The notes under the pieces are model-generated. The model was not told the origin of the DNA and ran no database searches. It was given only the letters and a program-made list of their open reading frames with translations. From Defluviitaleaceae bacterium (GTDB lineage: Bacteria; Bacillota; Clostridia; Lachnospirales; WRAX01): a stretch of 35,479 bases of DNA. Shown one piece after another: positions 14,483-22,768 of the stretch (its first letter is position 1; each line of letters opens with the position of its first letter). The position numbers and the translations under genes are program-made. The stretch lies in assembly GCA_009787945.1 (NCBI GenBank), contig WQSI01000002.1, positions 1 to 35,479 of the forward strand. Reading direction: 5' to 3'.

Positions 14483-16006
14483 TTACATCTCTATAACCCT
14501 ATCAGCTACAGTTTGAATAAGCTCTCTGTCATGGGTGGTAAACAAAATATTGCCCGAGAAGTCCGAAAGTGCATTGCTTAAAGCCGTTATTGTTTCAAGG
14601 TCTAAGTGGTTTGTTGGCTGGTCGAGGATAAGGAAATTTGCAGGGGTCATCATCATTTTTGAAAACATGCACCGCACTTTCTCGCCCCCTGAAAGCACAC
14701 TGGCACTTTTAAGTGCTTCTTCCCCCGAGAATAGCATTTTACCCAAAAAGCTCCTGATATAGTTTTCGGAGTCGTCTTTGGAATATCGGCGCAACCAATC
14801 CGCAATGCTAAGATTGCAATTCTCGAAAAAGGGTGTGTTGTCTTTGGGGAAATACTCTTTTGTGATAGTGATACCGTATTTGTAGTTGCCACTGTCTGGC
14901 TGCTCCTCACCTACTAATATTTGAAAAAGGGCACTTATGGCATGTTCGTTGCCTGTGAAAGCAATCTTTTCGCCTTTTTCAACAATAAGGCTAAAATCCT
15001 TAAAAAGTTCGATGCCGCTGACCACTTTTGATAAATTTTCAATCATCAAAATGTCATTGCCTGCCTCGCGTTCAGGCTTGAAATGAATGAAAGGATAGCG
15101 GCGGTTGGAAGGTTGAATGTCCTCCAAAACAATCTTATCGAGAAGTTTTTTACGGCTGGTTGCTTGGCGGGATTTTGACGCATTTGCCGAAAATCGCTGT
15201 ATAAAGTTTTGCAATTCTTGAATTCTTTCTTCCTTTTTGCGGTTTTGGTCACGAGTTAAAGCAAGCATAAGTTGTGAAGATTGATACCAAAAATCGTAAT
15301 TGCCAGTGTAAAGCTTAATTGAACCAAAGTCTACGTCGGCTATATAACTGCAAACATTATTCAAAAAATGCCTATCATGGGACACGACAATTACAACGCC
15401 TTCATAGTTAATAAGAAACTCTTCAAGCCAAGTAATGCTTTTGATGTCCAGGTCGTTGGTAGGCTCGTCAAGGACAAGAACGTCAGGGTTTCCAAAAAGC
15501 GCCTGAGCCAGGTATACACGAACTTTATCACGCCCATCAAGGTCGCTCATCATAAAAAAGTGCTTGTCTTCGGTTATAGAAAGTGATTGCAAAAGTTTAG
15601 CGGCTTCACTTTCAGCCTCCCATCCGTTCAGTGCCGAAAACTCAGCTTCAAGCTCTGCCGCTTTCAGTCCATCAGCGTCATCAAAATCAGGCTTTTGGTA
15701 AAGCGCATCCTTTTCTTTCATTATTTCATATAGGCGTGAGTTGCCCATCATTACTGTATCTATCACATTAAATTCGTCATAAATATAGTGGTCTTGCTTC
15801 AGAACGGACATACGGCGGTCTTTTTCAAGAAACACTTCACCACTGCTCGGTTCAAGCTCGCCGCTTAATATTTTCAAAAATGTTGATTTACCTGCACCGT
15901 TTGCACCTATAACTCCATAACAATGCCCAGGTGAAAACTTCAAGTTTATACCATCAAACAATTTCCTGCCACCAAAGTGCAGTGATAAATTTTCTACTAT
16001 TAACAT
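14483..16006 (-). CDS. ABC-F family ATPase (YkpA/YbiT-like)
   Basis: The protein has 507 aa, two nucleotide-binding domains and no membrane segments: a ribosome-associated translation factor type. NBD1 has Walker A GANGAGKS (34-41), signature LDGRDKVR (156-163) and Walker B LVLDEPTN (177-184). A charged linker follows (about 245-300). NBD2 has a degenerate Walker A, TGNEHAIS (351-358), with Ile where Lys is expected, an intact LSGGEK (438-443), and LDQPTN (461-466) with Gln at the catalytic Glu position. A LDG signature and degenerate second P-loop fit the YkpA/YbiT branch as I recall it. The start at 16006 follows GAGGTG; 16018 is an alternative. Confidence 0.88.
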   Translation of the reverse strand: MLIVENLSLHFGGRKLFDGINLKFSPGHCYGVIGANGAGKSTFLKILSGELEPSSGEVFLEKDRRMSVLKQDHYIYDEFNVIDTVMMGNSRLYEIMKEKDALYQKPDFDDADGLKAAELEAEFSALNGWEAESEAAKLLQSLSITEDKHFFMMSDLDGRDKVRVYLAQALFGNPDVLVLDEPTNDLDIKSITWLEEFLINYEGVVIVVSHDRHFLNNVCSYIADVDFGSIKLYTGNYDFWYQSSQLMLALTRDQNRKKEERIQELQNFIQRFSANASKSRQATSRKKLLDKIVLEDIQPSNRRYPFIHFKPEREAGNDILMIENLSKVVSGIELFKDFSLIVEKGEKIAFTGNEHAISALFQILVGEEQPDSGNYKYGITITKEYFPKDNTPFFENCNLSIADWLRRYSKDDSENYIRSFLGKMLFSGEEALKSASVLSGGEKVRCMFSKMMMTPANFLILDQPTNHLDLETITALSNALSDFSGNILFTTHDRELIQTVADRVIEM

Positions 16007-16018
16007 GTTACACCTCAT

Positions 16019-16653
16019 TAATATGAATCAAGTTCAAGTATTTAAGTTGAGCATTATGTCATAACATACATTATACTATTCGGTACACGATTCCCCATAC
16101 ACACACGAGATAATTTGTAATTATACCATACCCCAAACATTTTCACAAGTTAAAATTGCCCCATGAGGCAAATTGTAAAATTTTATATGTCCCTAGGCTA
16201 CATAAGATTATCTCAAAACCAGCCAAAATCACTAAAATCAGATATTGTCGCTCTTCATTTGTATATTATTAATCTGTACCCCCCAAACAAAGGCAGCCAC
16301 TGGGTACAAAAACAATACAACTCCAAGGAGGAAAACAAACATGACAAAAACAACAATCGTGGGTAACAGCTATGTTATCACTGGTTGGATGACTTGATAA
16401 GTCGGTTGCCGTGGTCTATGTATATAACTTTCTTGATAAACATCCTCCTCAGATTTATGAATTTGTAATTTCGCTGTTTACACCACTGCTATTTCTGCGT
16501 TGTGCAGTTTTGGGCGCATTATGGATGAGTTAATCACGGCTCGTAAGGCAAATGACCCCATAGAACCCAAATAGAACCCAATTAACTGATTTCCCAGTAA
16601 ATATTTGGAAATATAAAACCCCTTGAATGTTGATTTCAAGGGGTTTTGTTTAC
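16019..16653. other. Gene-poor stretch between ABC-F gene and tRNA-Arg; possible gene remnant
   Basis: There is no gene I can support over 635 bp. It contains a possible ABC-F -10 (TATAAT on the minus strand, 16075-16070, with no clear -35). AAGGAGGAAAACAAAC is followed by an ATG at 16341 that opens only 18 codons (MTKTTIVGNSYVITGWMT, stop 16395-16397). Immediately downstream another frame stays open to 16530, encoding LDKSVAVVYVYNFLDKHPPQ and more. An adjacent direct repeat ATAGAACCCAA occurs at about 16560-16580. A good ribosome site before a short frame and then a shifted open frame suggests a decayed small gene. Confidence 0.4.
16615..16650. terminator. Terminator downstream of tRNA-Arg
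   Basis: A perfect 13-bp stem AAAACCCCTTGAA/TTCAAGGGGTTTT (16615-16627 with 16635-16647) has a 7-nt loop. It works for the minus-strand tRNA and could also stop plus-strand transcripts. Confidence 0.8.
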
Positions 16654-16727
16654 CGTGTGCATGAGGATTTGAACCCCAGACCTTCTGATCCGTAGTCAGA
16701 CGCTCTGTCCAGCTGAGCTATGCACAC
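16654..16727 (-). tRNA. tRNA-Arg (anticodon ACG)
   Basis: The minus strand folds into a complete cloverleaf: acceptor GTGTGCA/TGCACAC, D-arm GCTC..GAGC, anticodon stem TCTGA/TCAGA with loop CTACGGA (anticodon ACG, read as ICG for CGN arginine codons), variable loop AGGTC and T-arm with TTCAAAT. The discriminator base is G and CCA is not encoded. It is 74 nt including the discriminator. Confidence 0.95.
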
Positions 16728-16831
16728 CCGTTTCAAACCACAAAAGCTATTATAATACATTCGGGCAGAAAAAGCAAGCTTTTTTTGAAAAAAGTTGAAA
16801 AAATTTATGGGTTAGTTTTGGGGATGGTGGC

Positions 16832-17545
16832 TTAGTCGGCGTTTAGGAGGGTTTTTCGGGTGCTTTGTAGGGATTTTTCTGTTGGTGGTTGGGTTTGGTG
16901 CAATTTGTAGCCTAGCCCTAAAGCTTCCCATTTATGCTCCCCCATTTTGTGGAAGGGTAGGACTTGGATTCGTTTGATGTTGGGGTAGGGGCGAAGGTGG
17001 TCGGCGAGGGCTTGTATGTCCTCTGTATTATCGGTTATGCCAGGAACAAGGACATAGCGAATCCACACATCCACGCCTTTTTTGCGGGCTTGCTCTAAGG
17101 TGTTTAGGGTAGGGGAGATTTCAACCCCTGTCAGGTCGCTGTAAATTTTGGGGTTGATGCTTTTAATGTCGAGTAATATTAGGTCGGTGTAATCCAAAAT
17201 TTCTGCTACAATTTCGGGCTTTGCGTAGCCAGATGTGTCAAGGGCGGTGTGTATGCCCTCGGCTTTGGCGGCTTTTAATAATTCCAACAAAAATTTGGAT
17301 TGCAGAAGAGGTTCGCCCCCAGAAATTGTTAGACCGCCGCCAGACACTTTATGGAAATTTTTATATTTTTTCACATCTTTTATAAGTTCGCTGACGGTGG
17401 TCGGCTCGCCAGACCCCATATTCCAAGTGTCAGGGTTGTGGCAATAAAGGCAGCGCAAAGGACAGCCCGACAGGAACACAACATAACGTATACCTGGACC
17501 ATCCGTCATTCCGCCTGTTTCAATTGAATGGACAAAACCCTGCAT
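16832..17545 (-). CDS. pflA: Pyruvate formate-lyase-activating enzyme
   Basis: PflA is the radical SAM enzyme that installs the glycyl radical in PflB. The protein is 237 aa. Seen: GPGIRYVVFLSGCPLRCLYC with the cluster-binding C28-x3-C32-x2-C35, and GGGLTISGGEPLLQ (about 69-82), both characteristic. A TTAAAATGC context with GGGAGGTT upstream gives the start at 17545. It follows pflB by about 106 bp with a terminator-like hairpin between. Confidence 0.95.
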   Translation of the reverse strand: MQGFVHSIETGGMTDGPGIRYVVFLSGCPLRCLYCHNPDTWNMGSGEPTTVSELIKDVKKYKNFHKVSGGGLTISGGEPLLQSKFLLELLKAAKAEGIHTALDTSGYAKPEIVAEILDYTDLILLDIKSINPKIYSDLTGVEISPTLNTLEQARKKGVDVWIRYVLVPGITDNTEDIQALADHLRPYPNIKRIQVLPFHKMGEHKWEALGLGYKLHQTQPPTEKSLQSTRKTLLNAD

Positions 17546-17606
17546 TTTTAACCTCCCACGTTATCGAATGTGCAAATTAGAAATATGCTGTGCAATGCGC
17601 AACCGC

Positions 17607-17644
17607 AAAAACAAGCCATCGCAAATGAAGCCTGCAATGGCTTG
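17607..17644 (-). terminator. Hairpin/terminator between pflB and pflA
   Basis: On the minus strand CAAGCCAT (17644-17637) and ATGGCTTG (17619-17612) form an 8-bp stem followed by TTTTTGC. It probably ends many pflB transcripts and lowers pflA expression through partial readthrough. Confidence 0.6.
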
Positions 17645-17651
17645 CTTTACA

Positions 17652-19901
17652 CTAAAATCGTTCAAACAATGTGCGCTCTATAATATCCATCTGCTGCTCT
17701 TTCGTAAGCTTAATAAAGTTCACGGCATAGCCTGACACGCGCACGGTGAGCTGGGGGTATTTTTCTGGATGCTCCATAGCGTCCAGCAGGGTTTCGCGGT
17801 CAAATACGTTGATGTTTATGTGGTGCCCGCCTTCGGCGAAATAGCCATCCATAAGCCCCACGAGGTTGGCTTCCCGCTCCTTTTCGGTTTTGCCTAATGC
17901 CTTAGGTACAATGGAGAAGGTGTAGGAAATGCCGTCTTGTGAGTGGGTATAGGGGAGCTTTGCGACGCTTGCCAGGGATGCCACAGCACCTTTAACGTCG
18001 CGGCCGTGCATTGGGTTTGCGCCAGGGGCAAAAGGCGCGCCTGCTTTGCGCCCGTCTGGGGTAGCACCTGTCACCCTGCCGTAAACCACATTGGAGGTAA
18101 TCGTTAAAACTGACAAAGTTGGCACAGAATTGCGGTAGGTGGGTTGTTTTGCCAATTTGGTCATAAAACTTTTCACAACGTCGCTTGCGATTTTGTCAAC
18201 TTCCTCGTCGTTATTGCCAAAGGCGGGATATTCGCCTTCGATTTCATAATCAACCACCAAACCGTCTGCATTGCGGATTGTGCGCACTTTTGCGTGTTTC
18301 ATGGCGGACAAAGAGTCTGCAACAATGGACAGCCCTGCAATTCCGCAGGCTTGGGTGCGCAAAATATGTTTATCATGGAGTGCAAGCATCATACTTTCGT
18401 AATTATATTTGTCGTGCATATAGTGGATAACGCTTAGGGTATTAATGTACAGACGCGCCAGCCAGTCCATGGTTTGCTCAAATTTGCGGCTAACTTCCTC
18501 ATAATCCAAATATTCTCCTGTGCATGGGGCAAATTCTGGACCAACTTGTTTGCCTGTTATTTCGTCACGACCGCCATTAATGGCATAGGTAAGGGCTTTT
18601 ACGAGATTTGCCCGCGCGCCGAAAAATTGTAATTGTTTGCCAGTGCGCATGGCAGAAACACAGCAGGCGATGGAATAGTCATCACCCCAATAAGGGCGCA
18701 TTAGGTCATCATTTTCGTATTGAATAGAGCTTGTGTCGATGGAGCATTTTGCGCAGTATTTCTTAAAATTCTCTGGCAGATTTTGGCTCCAAACCACAGT
18801 TAGATTAGGCTCGGGAGCTGCCCCCAGATTGTAAAGAGTGTGCAACACACGGTAAGATGTTTTGGTTACAAGAGTGCGCCCACATTCGCTCATACCGCCA
18901 ATAACCTCTGTAACCCAAGCGGGGTCGCCAGAAAATAGCTGATTATACTCATTAGTGCGCAAGAAGCGCACAATGCGGAGCTTCATGGTAAAATGGTCGA
19001 TAAGCTCTTGAGCTTCGTCCTCTGTAAGTGTTCCACGAGCCAAATCACGCTGGATATAGGCATCAAGGAAGGTTGATACACGTCCTAAAGACATTGCCGC
19101 CCCGTCAGTCTGCTTAATTGCTGCCAAATAGCCAAAATACAGCCATTGAATGGCTTCTTTAGCATTTTGTGCAGGGCGGGAAATGTCAAAACCATAACCT
19201 TTACCCATTTCCTCAAGTTGCTTTAAGGCGCGAATTTGCTCGCTTAGCTCCTCTCTAAGGCGCATGGTTTCTTCAAACATTGAAGGCGGCTCTTCATTGC
19301 ACAATTCCGCCTGTTTGTCTGCAATCAAAAAGGTTGTACCGTACAAGGCAACACGGCGGTAATCCCCGATAATGCGCCCACGTCCGTAAGCATCTGGCAA
19401 ACCAGTGATAATGCCAGAAGAGCGTGCCGCACGCATCTCGTCTGTATACACGTCAAAAACCCCTTCGTTATGGGTTTTGCGGTATTTGTTATAAATTTCA
19501 TCTGTGTCTGGGTCTAGTTTGTAGCCGTAATAATTTAAAGCGGAATTTATAACGCGTATGCCGCCATTTGGCATAATTCCACGCTTTAGGGGGGCATCCG
19601 TCTGCAAGCCTACAATCTGCTCCAAATCCCTGTTGATATATCCAGCCCCAAAAGTGTTTATAGCAGAGGGTTTTTTGGTTTCAACATCCAAAATTCCCTT
19701 TTCGGTTTCTTCTTTTACCAGCTCACTAATCTCATCCCAAAGCTTCAAAGTGCGCTGGGTTGCAGGGCGCAAAAATGCATCGTCCCCATGGTATGGCAGC
19801 AAATTTTTCTGTATAAAATCCCGCACATTAACCTCTACCATCCAAGCCCCTTCGTTGAAGCCCTCCCAGGCTTTTACAAAGTTTTCTTCTTTTTTATACA
19901 A
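17652..19901 (-). CDS. pflB: Formate C-acetyltransferase (pyruvate formate-lyase)
   Basis: PflB splits pyruvate with CoA into acetyl-CoA and formate anaerobically by a glycyl-radical mechanism. The protein is 749 aa. Seen: the catalytic cysteine pair C413-C414 (YSIACCVSAMRTG) and the glycyl-radical loop RVSGYAV with G724 near the C-terminus; GLQTDAPLKRG and TGLPDAYGRGRIIGDYRR also match PflB. The start is TTG at 19901: residues 8-30 (FVKAWEGF..EVNVRDFI) align with the Escherichia coli N-terminus, so the internal ATG at residue 21 would cut conserved sequence. GAGAGGCGGG lies upstream. pflA follows. Confidence 0.96.
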   Translation of the reverse strand: MYKKEENFVKAWEGFNEGAWMVEVNVRDFIQKNLLPYHGDDAFLRPATQRTLKLWDEISELVKEETEKGILDVETKKPSAINTFGAGYINRDLEQIVGLQTDAPLKRGIMPNGGIRVINSALNYYGYKLDPDTDEIYNKYRKTHNEGVFDVYTDEMRAARSSGIITGLPDAYGRGRIIGDYRRVALYGTTFLIADKQAELCNEEPPSMFEETMRLREELSEQIRALKQLEEMGKGYGFDISRPAQNAKEAIQWLYFGYLAAIKQTDGAAMSLGRVSTFLDAYIQRDLARGTLTEDEAQELIDHFTMKLRIVRFLRTNEYNQLFSGDPAWVTEVIGGMSECGRTLVTKTSYRVLHTLYNLGAAPEPNLTVVWSQNLPENFKKYCAKCSIDTSSIQYENDDLMRPYWGDDYSIACCVSAMRTGKQLQFFGARANLVKALTYAINGGRDEITGKQVGPEFAPCTGEYLDYEEVSRKFEQTMDWLARLYINTLSVIHYMHDKYNYESMMLALHDKHILRTQACGIAGLSIVADSLSAMKHAKVRTIRNADGLVVDYEIEGEYPAFGNNDEEVDKIASDVVKSFMTKLAKQPTYRNSVPTLSVLTITSNVVYGRVTGATPDGRKAGAPFAPGANPMHGRDVKGAVASLASVAKLPYTHSQDGISYTFSIVPKALGKTEKEREANLVGLMDGYFAEGGHHININVFDRETLLDAMEHPEKYPQLTVRVSGYAVNFIKLTKEQQMDIIERTLFERF

Positions 19902-19936
19902 ACAAATCCCGCCTCTCTAAAATAATCTTTGATATT

Positions 19937-19965
19937 AATATAACATTTTGTGGCTAAAAACGCAA
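19937..19965 (-). promoter_or_regulatory. Weak candidate pflB promoter
   Basis: On the minus strand TTGCGT (19965-19960), 17 bp and TATATT (19942-19937) lie 36 bp before the start codon. The -35 is poor, which would fit an activated or redox-controlled promoter, but no clear operator is visible. Confidence 0.35.
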
Positions 19966-19970
19966 TAGGG

Positions 19971-21524
19971 TTATTGGAAAATTTTATATAGCCCTGTTAC
20001 TGGGTCTTGGGTTTTGCTATCAACATAAACCCCTGTACCATTGGGCAAAATTGCCACTTCAGTACGGCGTAATTTGCGATGGAGAGCGGCTTCTGCCCCT
20101 TTGCGTATTTGGTCTAGCTGCTGTTTATTGCCCAATTTCAGGAATAACGGCATATTCGAGCCTTTTACCATAGACAACCAGTCACAAATCATGCGCTCTT
20201 TTAGTGTGCTATCATCGACCCCATCCAAGCCCGCAAAACAGTTATAAATATCCTCCGCATAGTCTGCCAAGGCTCTGCCATCTTTTTGGGCAAATTCCCC
20301 AAAACCACGGTATAAAGCGAAAGGGCGCAAGCCAGATGCCGACAGCACATACTGTAAGGTGGATAAAAAATGACCCTTGTTATAGATGTTTTGTAAGGCG
20401 TTTTCGGTTTTTTTAAGCGCGTCCAAGTCGTCAGCGGATAGCCAAGGGCTGCTTGTTATTTCATAAGGCGGCTCTGGGTCAAAAATTATGGACTTTTCAT
20501 GGTTGCGCAAAGCCGAGCCATGAAGCATTTTCAAAAAGCCAAGTTGCAGCTTGTGAGCCCCAATTTCATAGGCTTGGTTAAAGCTTTCAGCAAAAATGCC
20601 AAGGGTTTCGTGGGGCAAGCCTGCGATTAGGTCAAGATGTATATGTACATTGCCGTTCTCCATAAGCTTGCGGATGTTTTCTGACGCTTTGTTAAGGTCA
20701 GATTTGCGCTTGCTGGCTTCCAAGGTAGGTTTGAAAAAACTTTGCAAGCCCGCCTCAATTTGAAAAAGCCCTGCGGGGGCGGCGGCAAGGAGGTTTATTG
20801 TCCTCTCATCAAACAAATCTGCCGCAACCTCAAAGTGAAAGCGGTTTGACCCGTCTAAAGACATCATATATTCAATAAGCTCATAAGCGCGCTGTTTGTC
20901 ACAGTTGAATGTGCGGTCCACAAATTTGATGACACGAACATGGGCAGATGCCAACTTGGCAATTTGCGCCTTGGCTTCATCTATTGGCAAAAACTCCACA
21001 CGGCTGTCCCCAGAAAGGCAGAAAGCGCAGGAAAATGGACATCCTCGCGAGGTTTCTATATAGGCGATTTTGCCCCTCAGGGCATCTATATATTCGGGAG
21101 TGAAAGGGTCAACAAAGCAACTGCCCCCTTCGGCTTCGCCACCATCAAGAAACGCGGGAAAAGCCTTTTCACCTGCCCCTTTCAGCACATGGTCCGCCCC
21201 CGCAGACAGCCAATAGTCTGCGTTAAAGCTGGCTTCTGGCCCGCCCAACACAAAAACGGCTTGAGGCAACATCTCCCGCATCATTTGCAAAATCTTTGGT
21301 ATTTTGCCAGCGTTCCATATATATGTAGAAACTCCGACAACATTTGGATTTTGTGCTGCAACCTGTGCCACAATTTCCTCATCAGATTGGTTGATATTGC
21401 ACTCTAAAACCGTTACATCCTGGGCTTTTTGGGCAAAGCGCGCGACACTTTCTTTAAGTTGCCACACAGCAAGGGTGGAGTGGACATATTTTGAGTTTAA
21501 AGCCAAAAGAACAACCCTATTCAT
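19971..21524 (-). CDS. B12-binding-domain radical SAM protein (DUF4080 type)
   Basis: The protein has 517 aa. An N-terminal Rossmann-like cobalamin-binding domain (about 1-135, with GVSTYIW and VLGGPEAS) lacks the DxHxxG cobalt-ligand motif. The radical SAM core follows with C162-x3-C166-x2-C169 (SRGCPFSCAFC), then a C-terminal region of the kind labelled DUF4080. The substrate is unknown. The ATG at 21524 overlaps the stop of the upstream acetyltransferase by 8 bp, so the two are translationally coupled. An in-frame start further upstream (21632) would lie in the acetyltransferase and is rejected. Confidence 0.85.
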   Translation of the reverse strand: MNRVVLLALNSKYVHSTLAVWQLKESVARFAQKAQDVTVLECNINQSDEEIVAQVAAQNPNVVGVSTYIWNAGKIPKILQMMREMLPQAVFVLGGPEASFNADYWLSAGADHVLKGAGEKAFPAFLDGGEAEGGSCFVDPFTPEYIDALRGKIAYIETSRGCPFSCAFCLSGDSRVEFLPIDEAKAQIAKLASAHVRVIKFVDRTFNCDKQRAYELIEYMMSLDGSNRFHFEVAADLFDERTINLLAAAPAGLFQIEAGLQSFFKPTLEASKRKSDLNKASENIRKLMENGNVHIHLDLIAGLPHETLGIFAESFNQAYEIGAHKLQLGFLKMLHGSALRNHEKSIIFDPEPPYEITSSPWLSADDLDALKKTENALQNIYNKGHFLSTLQYVLSASGLRPFALYRGFGEFAQKDGRALADYAEDIYNCFAGLDGVDDSTLKERMICDWLSMVKGSNMPLFLKLGNKQQLDQIRKGAEAALHRKLRRTEVAILPNGTGVYVDSKTQDPVTGLYKIFQ

Positions 21525-22029
21525 TTGCCAAATCCCATTCAAAAATGTTAAACCGTCTTTCGCCTTTCTTGTAAAGGTCGTGCCATTCGGGAACGTCCAC
21601 AACCCGCACCAGGCGCAAGCCCAGTTTTTCACACACCCGCGCAGATGGGCGATTTTCCACGTTGTTGCTGATTATTAGCTTCTCCATGCCATGAAATTTT
21701 GCCACATGGGCAAGCAAAGCCACAGCGCGGGCGCAGTAACCCTTGCCACGGTAAGCTTCGTCCACCTCATAGCCAATTTGCCCGCCATAATACAGGGAGT
21801 CGGTGTAGCCTATGCGAAAGCTCATTCCGCCTGCTTTTTCACCATCGACCATTATAGAAAACTCATAGGATGGCACCCACTTTTTCTCGGGGATAGCATC
21901 TTTTCTGGCGGTGCATATAACAGACAACTCCTTGTCCGCCAAACCCGACATATCTTCCATGAAACCATCAAAAACCACAGGCAATTTATTGTAATAGTCT
22001 ATTTCTTGCGTAATATCATCAAAAACCAT
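21517..22029 (-). CDS. GNAT family acetyltransferase, paralog 1
   Basis: The protein has 170 aa, a RimL-like GNAT: substrate-side N-terminus, strand GEKAGGMSFRIG, motif A IGYEVDEAYRGKGYCARAV (about 88-106) with R-G-K-G-Y as the CoA loop, then NNVENRPSARVCEKLGL. It is clearly paralogous (about half the residues identical) to the gene at 22239-22706. GGAGGAATAATAC precedes the ATG, and that ribosome site lies inside the remnant of a third copy. It is coupled to the downstream radical SAM gene. Confidence 0.85.
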   Translation of the reverse strand: MVFDDITQEIDYYNKLPVVFDGFMEDMSGLADKELSVICTARKDAIPEKKWVPSYEFSIMVDGEKAGGMSFRIGYTDSLYYGGQIGYEVDEAYRGKGYCARAVALLAHVAKFHGMEKLIISNNVENRPSARVCEKLGLRLVRVVDVPEWHDLYKKGERRFNIFEWDLANE

Positions 22030-22032
22030 GTA

Positions 22033-22080
22033 TTATTCCTCCAAATTCCATTCAAAAATATTAACTTTTTAGTAAAGCTT
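22033..22080 (-). pseudogene. C-terminal remnant of a third GNAT paralog
   Basis: Reading on the minus strand from 22080, the codons give KLY-stop-KVNIFEWNLEE-stop, matching the C-terminal ends of both intact paralogs (KKGERRFNIFEWDLANE and GCRKLNIYEWDLEGGL). An in-frame stop (22069-22071) and loss of everything upstream show decay; the palindromic repeat begins 43 bp further on. The end of the remnant now carries the ribosome site of paralog 1. Confidence 0.7.
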
Positions 22081-22122
22081 GCGCTAATTTATTACGATAA
22101 ACTAATAATTTCACACAACCCC

Positions 22123-22203
22123 GTAGGGGCGCATATTATGCGCCCGCTGTCCGACAAACGGAATACCTTTGTCCAGCAACGGGCGCATAATATGCGCCCC
22201 CAC
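22123..22203. repeat. 81-bp palindromic intergenic repeat, full copy D
   Basis: Terminal inverted repeats (22123-22145 and 22181-22203) are identical to copy A at 3707-3799 except for one base at the right end. The core keeps TCCGACAAACG and is shorter. It lies between the GNAT remnant and GNAT paralog 2. Confidence 0.85.
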
Positions 22204-22238
22204 ATTGGATAACGATGACATAGGTGAGTTGGGAAATG

Positions 22239-22706
22239 CTACAAGCCACCCTCCAAATCCCACTCATAAATATTCAGCTTGCGGCAGCCAGAATTATATA
22301 AATCTTCAACCCATTCTGGCACATCCACCGTTTTAATCAATTTTAAGTCCAATTTCTCACAAACTCTCCGAGATGCTTGGTTTTCCACATTATTTGACGC
22401 ATACAGCTTCGTCATGCCGTGAAACCTTGCAACGGGCGCAATCAAAGCAACGGCGCGGTAGGCATAACCCTTGCCGCGGTGTTCTTCCCATACATCATAC
22501 CCAATTTGTCCTTTATATTCCAAATCCCCAGAATATCCCACACGAAAGTTAACATTCCCCACCGTTTCTCCGCCTACAATGATGGCGAAGTCGTAGTAAG
22601 GCGTCCAGCCCTTTACAGGGTCCTCGGGAACTTTCGCAACACAGGCTAGGGACAGCTCGCAATCCACCATAGGCGGTATATTTTCCATAAAACCATTAAA
22701 TTCCAT
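22239..22706 (-). CDS. GNAT family acetyltransferase, paralog 2
   Basis: The protein has 155 aa with the same fold and motifs as paralog 1: IGYDVWEEHRGKGYAYRAV (about 69-87) and NNVENQASRRVCEKLDLKL, ending KLNIYEWDLEGGL. A GGGGTGTTATA site precedes the ATG. Substrate is unknown; similarity to RimJ/RimL-type enzymes suggests a protein or small-molecule amine. The upstream terminator at 22724-22758 separates it from the foldase gene. Confidence 0.85.
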   Translation of the reverse strand: MEFNGFMENIPPMVDCELSLACVAKVPEDPVKGWTPYYDFAIIVGGETVGNVNFRVGYSGDLEYKGQIGYDVWEEHRGKGYAYRAVALIAPVARFHGMTKLYASNNVENQASRRVCEKLDLKLIKTVDVPEWVEDLYNSGCRKLNIYEWDLEGGL

Positions 22707-22723
22707 TATAACACCCCATTATA

Positions 22724-22758
22724 AAATACGGCTGAACCACATAGAATCAGCCGTATTT
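22724..22758 (-). terminator. Terminator of the foldase lipoprotein gene
   Basis: A perfect 12-bp stem (22724-22735 with 22747-22758, AAATACGGCTGA) with an 11-nt loop is followed by TTAT on the minus strand, 11 bp after the stop codon. Confidence 0.75.
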
Positions 22759-22768
22759 CACTTTTTAT

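Noticed and set aside
16153..16175. A short hairpin (TTGCC..GGCAA) as an attenuator for the ABC-F gene
   Set aside because: The stem is only about 5-7 bp, lies upstream of the likely ABC-F promoter, and no leader peptide frame accompanies it.
16163..16366. A 67-codon open frame upstream of the tRNA
   Set aside because: There is no ribosome site, composition is irregular, and it overlaps the better ribosome site and ATG at 16325-16343 in another frame.
16019..16727. Prophage or genomic-island attachment site at tRNA-Arg
   Set aside because: No second copy of the tRNA 3' end and no integrase are visible in the window.
19925..19965. A Rex (redox repressor) operator before pflB
   Set aside because: The palindrome around 19930-19948 is imperfect and lacks the TTGTNA..TNACAA half-sites.
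3707..22203. CRISPR-like or insertion-sequence interpretation of the four GTAGGGGCG repeats
   Set aside because: Copies are kilobases apart, have no spacers and no cas or transposase genes nearby.
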